A DNA stretch of 64,000 nucleotides, from the NCBI RefSeq assembly GCF_000014965.1, contig NC_008554.1, forward strand, positions 3,770,001 to 3,834,000, written 5' to 3'. Made by a program: the position numbers and the translations under genes. Position 1 is the stretch's first letter; every line of letters begins with the position of its first letter. Source of the DNA: Syntrophobacter fumaroxidans MPOB. GTDB lineage: Bacteria; Desulfobacterota; Syntrophobacteria; Syntrophobacterales; Syntrophobacteraceae. The notes under the pieces were generated by a model that was not told where the DNA came from, searched no databases, and saw only the letters and a program-made list of their open reading frames with translations. This document shows, in pieces, positions 45,542-53,978 of the stretch.

Positions 45542-45565
45542 AAGGCGGGAATCGCTTCCCGCCTT
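45542..45565 (-). terminator. 10-bp-arm hairpin between livJ and livH
   Basis: AAGGCGGGAA and TTCCCGCCTT (45542-45551, 45556-45565) around TCGC, then TTTCTATAT on the minus strand. It probably lowers expression of the membrane genes relative to the binding protein by attenuation or 3'-end protection. Confidence 0.65.
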
Positions 45566-45602
45566 CCATGTCAAATCGGATCGGTCAACACATGACGGCG
45601 GT

Positions 45603-46772
45603 TCAGGGACAGGCTGACTTGAAGAACTCGAATTCACCCTTGTCGCTGATCTTGACGACCACCGCGCACTTGGTCGGATTGCCGCCCGGCGCGAAGGTCA
45701 TCTTTCCGGTGATGCCCTCGAAGTCCTTGACCTGCGTGAGCTTATCCTTGATGGCGTCGCGGTCCTTGTCGAGATTGCCGCTCAGCCCGCCGGTGTTCTT
45801 CACGGCGGTGAAGAGCAGGTTGATGGCATCCCAGGTGAGAGCGGCAACGTCGTCGGGCACGTAGCCGTACTTCGTGTTGTACTTGTCGATGAATTCCTTG
45901 GTGGCTCCCTTGGCTCCGGCGGCAGCGTAATGAGTGCTGAAGCAGTAGCCCTTGCAGGCATCGCCGCAGAGCTTCATCAGCTCGGCCGATCCCCAGCTGT
46001 CGCTGCCCATGATGGGTTTCTTCCACCCGAGTTCCTGGGCCTGTTTCACGATCAGGGGGACTTCATCGTAGTATTGCGGAGTGAACAAAACGTCGGCCCC
46101 GGAAGCGACGATTTTGGTGAGCTGGGCGCTGAAATCCTTGTCCTTCGTGGTGAATGTCTCGAACGCCACCACCGAGCCCGGTCCGTGGATCTTTTCGAAG
46201 GCGTCCTTGAAGAACTCCGCAAGGCCCTTCGGATAGTCGCTGGCGATGTCGTAAAGCACGGCCGCCTTCTTGGCCTTGAATTCCTCGGTTACGAACTTGG
46301 CGGCCACCGGGCCCTGGAACGGATCGAGGAAACACGCCCGGAATACGTAGGGGCGATTTTCAGTGGTTTTGGGGTTGGTCGACCAGGGGGAGATCATGGG
46401 AGTTTTGTTGTCGTTGCATACCTGACCCGCCGGGATGGCCTGCTTGCTCGACTGGGGGCCGATGATCGCCAGGACGCCGTCCTGTGTGATGAGCTTCAAG
46501 GCCGTGGCGGTGGCCGATTCGGCTTTGGATTCATTGTCTTCGTAAATGAATTCCAGCTGGTAGGTCTTGTCCCCGACTTTCAGCCCTCCGGCGGCGTTGA
46601 TCTCGCCTTTGAGGATTTCCGCGGCGAACTTGGAGCTTTCCCCGACCTTGGGAATGTCGCCCGTCAGGGGAATGTTGAAACCGACCTTGATGGTGTCGGC
46701 GCTCCACGAAGCGGGTGTGACGCAAAGCGGCACGATCAAGCTCAGTGCCATGATCCACAACATTTTCTTCAT
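45603..46772 (-). CDS. livJ: Branched-chain amino acid-binding protein (LivJ/LivK type)
   Basis: 389 residues from ATG 46772, with GGAGGAG upstream. The Sec signal peptide (MLWIMALSLIVPLCVTPASW) ends near SA-DTIKVG. The mature protein is a type I periplasmic binding fold: GFNIPLTGDIPKVGESSKFA, VLAIIGPQSSKQAIPAGQ, KAAVLYDIASDYPKGLAEFF. The name is by family and by the liv genes downstream; ligands could include other amino acids or amides. Confidence 0.92.
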   Translation of the reverse strand: MKKMLWIMALSLIVPLCVTPASWSADTIKVGFNIPLTGDIPKVGESSKFAAEILKGEINAAGGLKVGDKTYQLEFIYEDNESKAESATATALKLITQDGVLAIIGPQSSKQAIPAGQVCNDNKTPMISPWSTNPKTTENRPYVFRACFLDPFQGPVAAKFVTEEFKAKKAAVLYDIASDYPKGLAEFFKDAFEKIHGPGSVVAFETFTTKDKDFSAQLTKIVASGADVLFTPQYYDEVPLIVKQAQELGWKKPIMGSDSWGSAELMKLCGDACKGYCFSTHYAAAGAKGATKEFIDKYNTKYGYVPDDVAALTWDAINLLFTAVKNTGGLSGNLDKDRDAIKDKLTQVKDFEGITGKMTFAPGGNPTKCAVVVKISDKGEFEFFKSACP

Positions 46773-46846
46773 GACGGCTCTCCTCCCTGTGATGAGACAA
46801 TCGCAGCGAACGCTACCAGTGGTCTTAAGGTCCAGGATCACATGTC

Positions 46847-46875
46847 CTTACAGCACAAAACCCGGGAGCTGTCAA
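46847..46875 (-). promoter_or_regulatory. Sigma-70 promoter of the livJHMGF operon
   Basis: A perfect TTGACA (rc of 46870-46875), 17-base spacer, TGTAAG (rc of 46847-46852) with a TGC extended -10. The leader would be about 65 bases. Confidence 0.72.
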
Positions 46876-47303
46876 TCGTGATTGCTTATTCGGCGCCACA
46901 TATGGGGGTCGATCGTTCGCGCGCCGCCGCGTGGAAGCGGCGGGCGGACGCCGGGCCGTTTACCCGCTTTGGGGGGAGCCGTCTCCAGTGCGCAGGGACG
47001 ACCGTTACGCTTCCGGCCCCCGGCGGGGATGAATCGCCGAAGGCCGCCGTGCGATTCCGGCGACGCACGCTTGTTCTCCCGGCCTTCGGTTCCGGGGCGG
47101 CAGCCGCCGATGACCGCCCGCGAGTCATAACATCGCGGGCACGACTGCGGAAAGTGGAATTAACGTCGTGAGTTCTTGAATTAACGTGCAAAAAACAGGG
47201 AGAATCCGCTATAAAGAATGCGTGTCGAACTCCCGCTTCCGGGAAGGGTCACCGACTTCCGGTTGCAGAGCCCGTGAACAATCATCGAGGAGACTTCGAT
47301 TCC
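46876..47303. other. Divergent livJ-ald region
   Basis: No gene. A TATAAA hexamer at 47210-47215 is the best -10 for ald; no matching -35 is present. Two copies of GAATTAACGT precede it and are listed separately. Confidence 0.45.
47157..47187 (+). repeat. Two direct repeats upstream of ald
   Basis: GAATTAACGT occurs at 47157-47166 and 47178-47187, exactly 21 bp (two helical turns) apart and about 22 bp before a TATAAA -10. This is a plausible activator site on one DNA face. Confidence 0.45.
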
Positions 47304-48425
47304 ATGAAAATCGGATGCCCGAAGGAAATCAAAAACCATGAATACCGGGTCGGGCTTACTCCGGCTGCGGTCAAAGCGTACTGCGAAGCAGGTCATGAAG
47401 TCTACATGCAAAAGGACGCTGGAGCCGGGTCCGGGATCGCCGATGCCGAATACGTCTCCGCGGGCGCCCGTGTTCTGCCGACGGCGGAAGAGGTCTGGAA
47501 GTCCTGCGAGATGATCGTCAAGGTCAAGGAGCCTTTGCCGGTCGAGTACGATCTGCTTCAGCGGGACCAACTGGTGTACACGTATTTCCATTTCGCCGCC
47601 GATGAACGGCTGACCCGGGCATGCCTGGAAAAAGGCATCATCGCTCTCGCTTACGAGACCGTCCAGGAAGCGGACGGTTCCCTGCCTCTTTTAAAGCCGA
47701 TGAGCGAGATTGCGGGCCGCATGGCCCCGCTCATGGGAGCCTTCTACATGGGCAGAATTCATGGCGGGCGCGGGCTTCTGCCGACCGGCGTGCCGGGAGT
47801 CAAGCCCGGGAACGTCCTGATCCTCGGCGGCGGGACCGTGGGCAGGAATGCCGCCCATGTTGCGGCAGGGCTGGGGGCCAGGGTCACCATACTCGATATC
47901 AACCTGGATACCCTCGGACGTCTGAGCGATATCATGCCCCCCAACGTGGCGACCGTTTTCTCAGACAGCCACACCATCGATTTCCATATCGAGGATGCCG
48001 ATATCGTCATCGGCGCCGTCCTTGTTCCTGGGGCCAAGGCACCCAAACTGATCACGCGGGAGACTCTGAAGCTCCTCAAACCCGGTTGCGTTTTCGTGGA
48101 CGTCGCCATCGATCAGGGAGGGTGCTCCGTGACGTCGAGGCCGACCACCCACGCGGAACCGATTTACGTTCTTGAAAACATCGTTCACTACTGCGTGGCC
48201 AACATGCCGGGGGCCTACGCGCGCACTTCCACGTTCGCGCTCAACAACCGCACCATCAAATACGGTCTGAAACTGGCCGGTGAGACGCTCGAAAAGGCAT
48301 GTGCCCGGAACCTCGCCCTCAAGAGAGGACTCAATCTCTACAAGGGCGCCATCACCTTTCAGCCCGTGGCGGAGGCCTTCGGACTGGAAAAGTTCTACAA
48401 ACCGGTGGACGAGGTGCTCGGGTAA
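47304..48425 (+). CDS. ald: Alanine dehydrogenase
   Basis: Catalyses reversible NAD-dependent deamination of L-alanine to pyruvate and ammonia. 373 residues from ATG 47304. Signatures are MKIGCPKEIKNHEYRVGLTP, the catalytic-His region VYTYFHFAADE, NAD-binding LILGGGTVGRNAAHVAAG, and KLITRETLKLLKPG with DVAIDQGGCS. It is divergent from the liv operon. Confidence 0.95.
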   Translation: MKIGCPKEIKNHEYRVGLTPAAVKAYCEAGHEVYMQKDAGAGSGIADAEYVSAGARVLPTAEEVWKSCEMIVKVKEPLPVEYDLLQRDQLVYTYFHFAADERLTRACLEKGIIALAYETVQEADGSLPLLKPMSEIAGRMAPLMGAFYMGRIHGGRGLLPTGVPGVKPGNVLILGGGTVGRNAAHVAAGLGARVTILDINLDTLGRLSDIMPPNVATVFSDSHTIDFHIEDADIVIGAVLVPGAKAPKLITRETLKLLKPGCVFVDVAIDQGGCSVTSRPTTHAEPIYVLENIVHYCVANMPGAYARTSTFALNNRTIKYGLKLAGETLEKACARNLALKRGLNLYKGAITFQPVAEAFGLEKFYKPVDEVLG

Positions 48426-48587
48426 GCGCTCGATGACCGTTGCGGCATGGAGTGTCTTGGGCTGCGGGCGCTGTGCCTGCCGGCGGCTTCCTCGTCCGCG
48501 GCATCGGACTGTTTGCATCCGGTGACGATTCAAACGCGATTTCAGGGTTCCTCTTCGTTTCTTTCCCTCTGAGCGGGAGTCTTCGGA

Positions 48588-49424
48588 ATGCGGGATTGGG
48601 ACGCCGATGCCGGCCGATTCGTGAACGATCTCATTGAGGTTTGGACGCAGACCCGGTTCAAGCCGCTCGCCAGGACCGCCCGGAAACACCGCGAAGCACT
48701 GACGGTACTGGTGGGGGAGGTCTTTCGGCGGAAAGGAGGAAACGATCGGAAAAAGGCGGATGAGGCCCGGTCGGAAGTGCTGAAGTACGTGCTCGAACGC
48801 ATGAAGCTCGAGTTGGAGTTCGAGCACTTCGTGCTGTTCAAGGAAGCGGAGACCATTCGGGTTGTCCTCGAGGACGCCTTCGGGATGGCGCAGGGGGCGG
48901 AGGAAGACAGGGTCCTCATCCCCCGGCGGCAGGAAGCCGTCAGGATGATCGTCAGGTGCCTGTTCGCAGGTCCTCTCAAGAGCGCCGACACGAAAGACGT
49001 GGCCGTGTTCCTGCGGTTCTTCTCCCCGGCCGGCGACAAGACTTCCGTGGATCAGGACCGGACCCAGCGGATCAAGTCAATGGTCTGGCTGGCCTACCTG
49101 CTCATGGATCTCGTCCGGGTCGATCGGGAACGGGCGTGCGCGTCCGGGACGGGGTATCTGCGCTGTGCCTTGACGAACCTGTTGGACCGGGCGATCGAAG
49201 GGAAGATCATCAACGAGGAGACGGCGGTTCCGAGCTACAATTATGAAGGGGGGAAATGGGACGATACCCTTTACGGGTGGCTCCAGGGCGAAGACCGCAG
49301 GCCGCTGGCGGAAAAGCTCAGGAGGCAGTTCAACCTCGACAACCGTCTCGATCACGCCAACCGGATGCTCCTGGCGGGTCACCGGGAATGCCTTTACCGT
49401 CAGGTATTGTTCCTTTTCTGTTGA
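48588..49424 (+). CDS. Unrecognised 278-residue protein
   Basis: Starts at ATG 48588 with GGGAG eleven bases upstream. It is soluble, mostly helical and charged (EARSEVLKYVLERMKLELEF; FVLFKEAETIRVVLEDAFG). A middle part has IPRRQEAVRMIVRCLFAG. The C-terminus has EGGKWDDTLYGWLQG and NRLDHANRMLLAGHRE. No membrane segment, signal or cofactor motif is visible. It is followed 22 bases later by another unknown gene and probably forms a pair with it. Confidence 0.7.
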   Translation: MRDWDADAGRFVNDLIEVWTQTRFKPLARTARKHREALTVLVGEVFRRKGGNDRKKADEARSEVLKYVLERMKLELEFEHFVLFKEAETIRVVLEDAFGMAQGAEEDRVLIPRRQEAVRMIVRCLFAGPLKSADTKDVAVFLRFFSPAGDKTSVDQDRTQRIKSMVWLAYLLMDLVRVDRERACASGTGYLRCALTNLLDRAIEGKIINEETAVPSYNYEGGKWDDTLYGWLQGEDRRPLAEKLRRQFNLDNRLDHANRMLLAGHRECLYRQVLFLFC

Positions 49425-49445
49425 ACGGGCGAGAGGATTGCGGTC

Positions 49446-50081
49446 ATGAATGGCGAAACGCTCTTCGACAAGTTTCCGGAAGCCGTTTTCCGCAGCCTCT
49501 GGGAGCAGATGCTGCTGGGCACGCTCCCGTCGGAACTTGTGAGCGAAGTGCTCGCGCCCCTTCTGTCCGATTATGAACGGGTCCGGCTTGTGCTGCCGTC
49601 TGAAGTGCGCTGCGATTGCGAGAGCATTTTGCGGGTCTACCCGGAAATCGCGGCAGCTCATGGGATTGAGCCGCCTCCGGCTTTACCCGAAGTGCTGGGC
49701 TCACTTTGGACCAGAATCCGGAGACGAAAATCCGGAGGGCCCGAAGTGTCCCCGGGAGTCGCCGCGGACCTGGCCGCTCAGTCTCAGACACCGCTTCCAG
49801 TGGCTGAGGACCCGCTCTCGGCCGAAGGGCTGATCCGGCCGGAAGGAGGTCGACCCGTTCTCATCCGCATCGCATACGAGCCTGAGCGGCAGCGCCTTTG
49901 CTTCGAAGCACCTTCGTCGTCGGGAAGAGTCGCTTTGCATCTCGGTGGAAGATTCGTTCTCACCCTCCGGCCCCGTGTCCCCGCCTGCCTGTCCGTGGAC
50001 CGATTCCTGGAATCGGCTCGAGACCCTGAGACGGGTGAAGTCGAGCTGGAGCTCTTTGAGGAAGAGGCCGAAAGGATGTAG
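49446..50081 (+). CDS. Unrecognised 211-residue protein
   Basis: ATG 49446 follows GAGAGG. The N-terminal half is helical (LFDKFPEAVFRSLWEQMLLG) and includes CDCESILRVYPEIAA. A Pro-rich linker (about 75-115) joins a beta-rich C-terminal domain (VLIRIAYEPERQRLCFEAP; SGRVALHLGGRFVLTLRP) ending in an acidic tail. No motif is assignable. It sits just upstream of the promoter for the sensor kinase trio. Confidence 0.65.
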   Translation: MNGETLFDKFPEAVFRSLWEQMLLGTLPSELVSEVLAPLLSDYERVRLVLPSEVRCDCESILRVYPEIAAAHGIEPPPALPEVLGSLWTRIRRRKSGGPEVSPGVAADLAAQSQTPLPVAEDPLSAEGLIRPEGGRPVLIRIAYEPERQRLCFEAPSSSGRVALHLGGRFVLTLRPRVPACLSVDRFLESARDPETGEVELELFEEEAERM

Positions 50082-50112
50082 CGCCGCGGCGACTCGCGGC
50101 AGGCAGGCCCGG

Positions 50113-50141
50113 TTGACTCTTGTCCGTGGTTCATCTATCAT
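50113..50141 (+). promoter_or_regulatory. Sigma-70 promoter of the kinase-lipoprotein-regulator operon
   Basis: TTGACT (50113-50118), 17-base spacer, TATCAT (50136-50141): 10 of 12 consensus matches. The leader is about 120 bases. Confidence 0.72.
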
Positions 50142-50265
50142 TTTAAATTACGCTGAGTTGTGCCGCCGGAACACCGCAGGCGTGCTTCAAGCCGAAAAGC
50201 GTGTCCGATTGCTCGGTGTGTGATTTTCCCTTCTGTTCGGTGCCGCAGGTGAAGGCAGGGACGGG

Positions 50266-51723
50266 ATGAAAATAAAGTTCGGAATCATTATCAAGCTATT
50301 CTTCTGGTATTTCGCGCTCGCCACGATTTTCTATGGAACCATCGTCATCCTTTTTGTCCACATGCGCCAAATCATGCAGATATCCGAAACGGTCGTGAAC
50401 AGGAACTACAGGATCGCCGCGGCATCCAAGAAGATGATCGACAGCCTGCTCTGGATGGCGGAAAACGAACGCAAGTACGACTTACTCAAGAAGGAGGACT
50501 ACAAGGAGTTCTTTTTCTCGGCGCAAAAGGAGTACGAGGGGAATCTGGTCGAGATCCTGCGCATAAGCTCCGGATGGGGCAAGCAAGGCGACCCCTGGGA
50601 CGACCTCTTCCGGAACTACCAGATTCACTTTGCCGCGACCGGAAGCGAACCGGTGGAAGGTGAAGGGGCGAAGACTCCCTGGCTTGCCGAGGAGGTCATC
50701 AACGAGTGGATCCGGAAGATATCCAAGGCCAGGGCCGCGAACGAACAGGAAATCGAATCGGAGATGCGGGTCCTCAGCCAGACGGGCCGCATGGCGCTCC
50801 AGGCCGGGTTCATCGGCCTCGGCGTGTCGGTGCTCGCCGGCCTTCTCGGCAGCATCTACCTCGGGCATTACATGAACAAGCCGCTCCAGGAATTGCGCCG
50901 GGGCATTCGTTCCATAACCAGGGAAGGGTCCATCGAACCGATCCGCATCCTGACCAAGGACGAATTCGGAGAGCTTGCGGGGGCATTCAACGAGATGGCC
51001 GCCCGGCTGGCCGAAGAAGAGCGCATGAGGTCGGATTTCATCTCCATGCTGAGCCACGAAATAAGGACGCCGCTGACCTCGATCAGGGAGTCCGTCAATT
51101 TGATCGTCGAAGAGGTGGTGGGGGAAATCAACGAGCGGCAGAGGCGGTTCCTGCAGATCGCCAGCGATGAAATACAAAGGATAACCTCCCTGCTGAACCA
51201 TCTCATGCAGGTGTCCAGGCTCGAGGCGGGTGCCGTGTCCATCCGGCCGCGGCCCCTCGATGCCGCCGAGTTCGTGGCGGGGAGCATCCACAGGGTCACC
51301 CCCGCCGCGGAGGCGAAGGGGATCAGCATCCGGACCGAAATCGCCCCTGGAATTCCCCGGGCTATGGGCGATCCGGAAAACCTGCAGCAGGTGCTTCTCA
51401 ATTTGTTGGGGAATGCCATCAAATTTTCCCCACCGGGCACGGATGTTGTGGTAAAGGCAGAGTTCGATCCTGCTAAGAGTGGCTCCAACCTGACGTTTTC
51501 CGTATCGGACAGCGGCCCGGGGATACCGGACGAGGAACTGACCCTGGTTTTTCACAAGTATTATCGGGCTTCGGGGGTCAGGGACGAGGTGGACGGTGTC
51601 GGTTTGGGACTCAGCATTTCCAAGCATATTGTGGAGGCTCACGGCGGAAGAGTCTGGGTGAGCAGTCGAACGGGAGAAGGGTGTACCTTTTCCTTCACTC
51701 TTCCCGCGGTGGATGAGGCATGA
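50266..51723 (+). CDS. Membrane sensor histidine kinase, GlrK/QseE-like
   Basis: 485 residues: TM1 (LFFWYFALATIFYGTIVILF), a periplasmic sensor of about 150 residues, TM2 (FIGLGVSVLAGLLGSIYLGH), HAMP (MNKPLQELRRGIRSI...AGAFNEMAARL), HisKA with phosphoacceptor His near 264 in MLSHEIRTPLTS, and HATPase with N box LNLLGNAIKFS and G boxes SDSGPGIPD and GVGLGLSISKHIVE. It overlaps the next gene by ATGA. The gene order matches E. coli glrK-qseG-glrR. Confidence 0.9.
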   Translation: MKIKFGIIIKLFFWYFALATIFYGTIVILFVHMRQIMQISETVVNRNYRIAAASKKMIDSLLWMAENERKYDLLKKEDYKEFFFSAQKEYEGNLVEILRISSGWGKQGDPWDDLFRNYQIHFAATGSEPVEGEGAKTPWLAEEVINEWIRKISKARAANEQEIESEMRVLSQTGRMALQAGFIGLGVSVLAGLLGSIYLGHYMNKPLQELRRGIRSITREGSIEPIRILTKDEFGELAGAFNEMAARLAEEERMRSDFISMLSHEIRTPLTSIRESVNLIVEEVVGEINERQRRFLQIASDEIQRITSLLNHLMQVSRLEAGAVSIRPRPLDAAEFVAGSIHRVTPAAEAKGISIRTEIAPGIPRAMGDPENLQQVLLNLLGNAIKFSPPGTDVVVKAEFDPAKSGSNLTFSVSDSGPGIPDEELTLVFHKYYRASGVRDEVDGVGLGLSISKHIVEAHGGRVWVSSRTGEGCTFSFTLPAVDEA

Positions 51724-52379
51724 CCATGAGCGTTCGTTTTCCTTTGGGGATTCTGGTTGGCTGGAGGGTCCCGCTGCTGGTTTGCATGGTCTTGTGCGGT
51801 CATGTGGCGTGCAGCGTGCACCCGACGGTGACGTTGCGGGGGCAGGCCCGGCCCGCGCAGCAGGTCGAACCCGGGACGTGGGCTGATGGAGTCTCCGCTT
51901 TCCGGGAGGGGGATTATGCCCGGGCGTTGGTGATATTCGAGGAGCTCAACGAACACGCCAAGACCGAATCCGTCAGCCGCAAGGCCCTTTTCGGGCAGGC
52001 TGTGACGCGATTCATGCTTGCGAGGACACCGGAAGAGTACGGTGAGGCGATGTCTTTCTGGGAATTCTGGAGCAGGCGGGCTCAGACTGCGCCGGAAGCC
52101 GAAGATCCGCTTCTGCTCACGCTTTTTCTGGAGCGGCTGACCAGTCGGATCGTCGCCGAGAGCGCCAGGAACAAGGCTTTGTCCTCCCAGGAGGCGACGG
52201 CGAACAACGTGCCTCCGTACAAAAGCCTTTTCCAGGGCAAGGAAAAAGAAGTGGAGCAATTGAAAGCGAAGCTTGAAGCCAAGGAAAAGGAAAACCGCCG
52301 GCTCAAACATCAGATCAACTCCCTGGAAGAGATACACCTCAAGTTTCAGGAGAAAAAGCAAGAGGTTTCCTCCCCGTGA
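51720..52379 (+). CDS. QseG-like lipoprotein
   Basis: 219 residues. Signal peptide with a lipobox-like LLVCMVLCGHVAC, giving a lipidated Cys near residue 31. A helical repeat-like middle (WADGVSAFREGDYARALVIF) reads as a TPR-type hairpin. The C-terminus is a coiled coil (KEKEVEQLKAKLEAKEKENR). QseG in E. coli is an outer-membrane lipoprotein encoded between glrK and glrR that activates the kinase. The position here is the same, although the sequence is too diverged for a firm name. Confidence 0.72.
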   Translation: MTMSVRFPLGILVGWRVPLLVCMVLCGHVACSVHPTVTLRGQARPAQQVEPGTWADGVSAFREGDYARALVIFEELNEHAKTESVSRKALFGQAVTRFMLARTPEEYGEAMSFWEFWSRRAQTAPEAEDPLLLTLFLERLTSRIVAESARNKALSSQEATANNVPPYKSLFQGKEKEVEQLKAKLEAKEKENRRLKHQINSLEEIHLKFQEKKQEVSSP

Positions 52380-52403
52380 GGGAACCCGGATGCGGAGAGG
52401 ATT

Positions 52404-53780
52404 TTGCAGACCAAGCGGACCATCCTCGTGGTGGATGACGATTTGCACATCCTGGAGGTCATTGAGGCACGTCTGTCTTCGATGGATTTCCGGGTGCTCA
52501 AGGCGACCAGCGGACAGGAAGCGCTCGATCTCCTCAAAGCCGGTGCCGTGGATCTCGTGATCACCGATGTACGAATGCCGGGGATGGGAGGAATGGACCT
52601 TTTCCACGAGATACAGACCTTTCATGCCGGGCTTCCGGTTATCTTTCTGACGGCCTACGGCACGATCTCCGATGCCGTGAAAGCCGTGAAGGCCGGAGCG
52701 GTCGACTATCTCACGAAGCCTTTCGACGGCCGCGACCTGGTCCTGAAGGTCAAGGAGATTCTGCGAAAACCCGTCCCCCATCTGCCTGCCCAGGAGACGA
52801 TTTCCCCGAAACACGAGTTCTGGGGCGGTAAAAGCGCCTCCATGAGAGAGCTCCAGGACCTGGTGGAGCGCATTGCCCCCAGTGACGTGAACGTGCTGAT
52901 TCTGGGCGAGAGCGGGGTGGGCAAGGAACGCGTGGCCCGCCTGATTCACCAGAAAGGCCCGAGGCGACTGTTCCCGTTTGTCGTGGTCGATTGCGGCTCC
53001 ACGCCGACGGGGCTTCTGGAAAGCGAGCTTTTCGGCCATGTGCGGGGAGCGTTCACTCACGCCATCAGAGACAAAAAGGGACTGATCGAAGCGGCGGAGC
53101 GGGGCACGCTTTTTCTGGATGAGATCGGCAACATTTCACCCGAAATGCAGGTCCGGCTGCTGCGTTTCCTGGAAGACCGCAAGATTCGGCGCATCGGCGA
53201 TCTGCGCGAAATACCGGTGAACTGCCGTGTGATCGCGGCCACCAACGTGGACCTGCCCGAGGACGTCGAGGCCGGCAATTTCAGAGAAGATCTGTACTAC
53301 CGGCTCCGAGTCGTCACGCTCAGAATTCCGCCGCTCCGGGAAAGGCGGGAGGATATTCCGCTGCTGGCTCAGCACTTTCTTCAGTCTTTTTGTGAGAGTC
53401 AGAATCTGCCCCCCGTGAGGCTCCCCCAGGAAACGATTCGATGGCTCTCCGAATACCCGTGGCCCGGAAATGTCCGGGAGCTGAAGAACGCCTTGGAAGC
53501 CGGAGCCGTCCTTTGCCGCGAGAGCGTCTTGCGTCCCAGCGATCTGCACTTGTCAGGGCTGCCGCATGCGCCCCTGAAGCCGCACGTATCCGTCGGCGAT
53601 TCGCTCTCCCTGGAAGAAAGCGAACGCAACGCCATTGTGCGGGCTCTCCAGCAGGCCGGCTGGGTCCAGAAGGATGCCGCTCAACTGCTGGGCATCAGCC
53701 GCAGGGCGATCAATTACAAAATCAAGAAATACGGAATCGAATCGAGCGGAAAACGGGCGAGCGCGGAAGAAACGGATTGA
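52404..53780 (+). CDS. Sigma-54-dependent response regulator, GlrR-like
   Basis: 458 residues, TTG start at 52404 after GGAGAGG. Receiver domain with phosphoacceptor Asp near 55 (LVITDVRMPGMGG). AAA+ domain with Walker A GESGVGKER and Walker B GTLFLDEIGNI. The loop that touches sigma-54, normally GAFTGA, reads GAFTHA (about 215-220). The C-terminal Fis-type HTH is KDAAQLLGISRRAINYKIKK. It is cotranscribed with the kinase and lipoprotein. Confidence 0.9.
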   Translation: MQTKRTILVVDDDLHILEVIEARLSSMDFRVLKATSGQEALDLLKAGAVDLVITDVRMPGMGGMDLFHEIQTFHAGLPVIFLTAYGTISDAVKAVKAGAVDYLTKPFDGRDLVLKVKEILRKPVPHLPAQETISPKHEFWGGKSASMRELQDLVERIAPSDVNVLILGESGVGKERVARLIHQKGPRRLFPFVVVDCGSTPTGLLESELFGHVRGAFTHAIRDKKGLIEAAERGTLFLDEIGNISPEMQVRLLRFLEDRKIRRIGDLREIPVNCRVIAATNVDLPEDVEAGNFREDLYYRLRVVTLRIPPLRERREDIPLLAQHFLQSFCESQNLPPVRLPQETIRWLSEYPWPGNVRELKNALEAGAVLCRESVLRPSDLHLSGLPHAPLKPHVSVGDSLSLEESERNAIVRALQQAGWVQKDAAQLLGISRRAINYKIKKYGIESSGKRASAEETD

Positions 53781-53819
53781 TTCGAAAGCCTCCCGTGACC
53801 GGGCACGTCCGCAAGCCTG

Positions 53820-53847
53820 CCCGCGATCGACCCGCCGAGATCGCGGG
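53820..53847. terminator. Hairpin between convergent regulator and hybrid kinase
   Basis: CCCGCGATC (53820-53828) and GATCGCGGG (53839-53847) are perfect 9-bp arms. A short GTTCCC follows, with no strong U-tract. It could stop both convergent transcripts. Confidence 0.35.
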
Positions 53848-53978
53848 GTTCCCGATGAGCCTTGATACTTCTGCATTTGATATTTGGTTTGGTTCGACAG
53901 GACACTTTAACGCGGTCTTGAACGTCGTATCCGACAGGGGAGTGAGAGTGCGGCCGGGAGTGTCGCGCTTCCGGGAAA

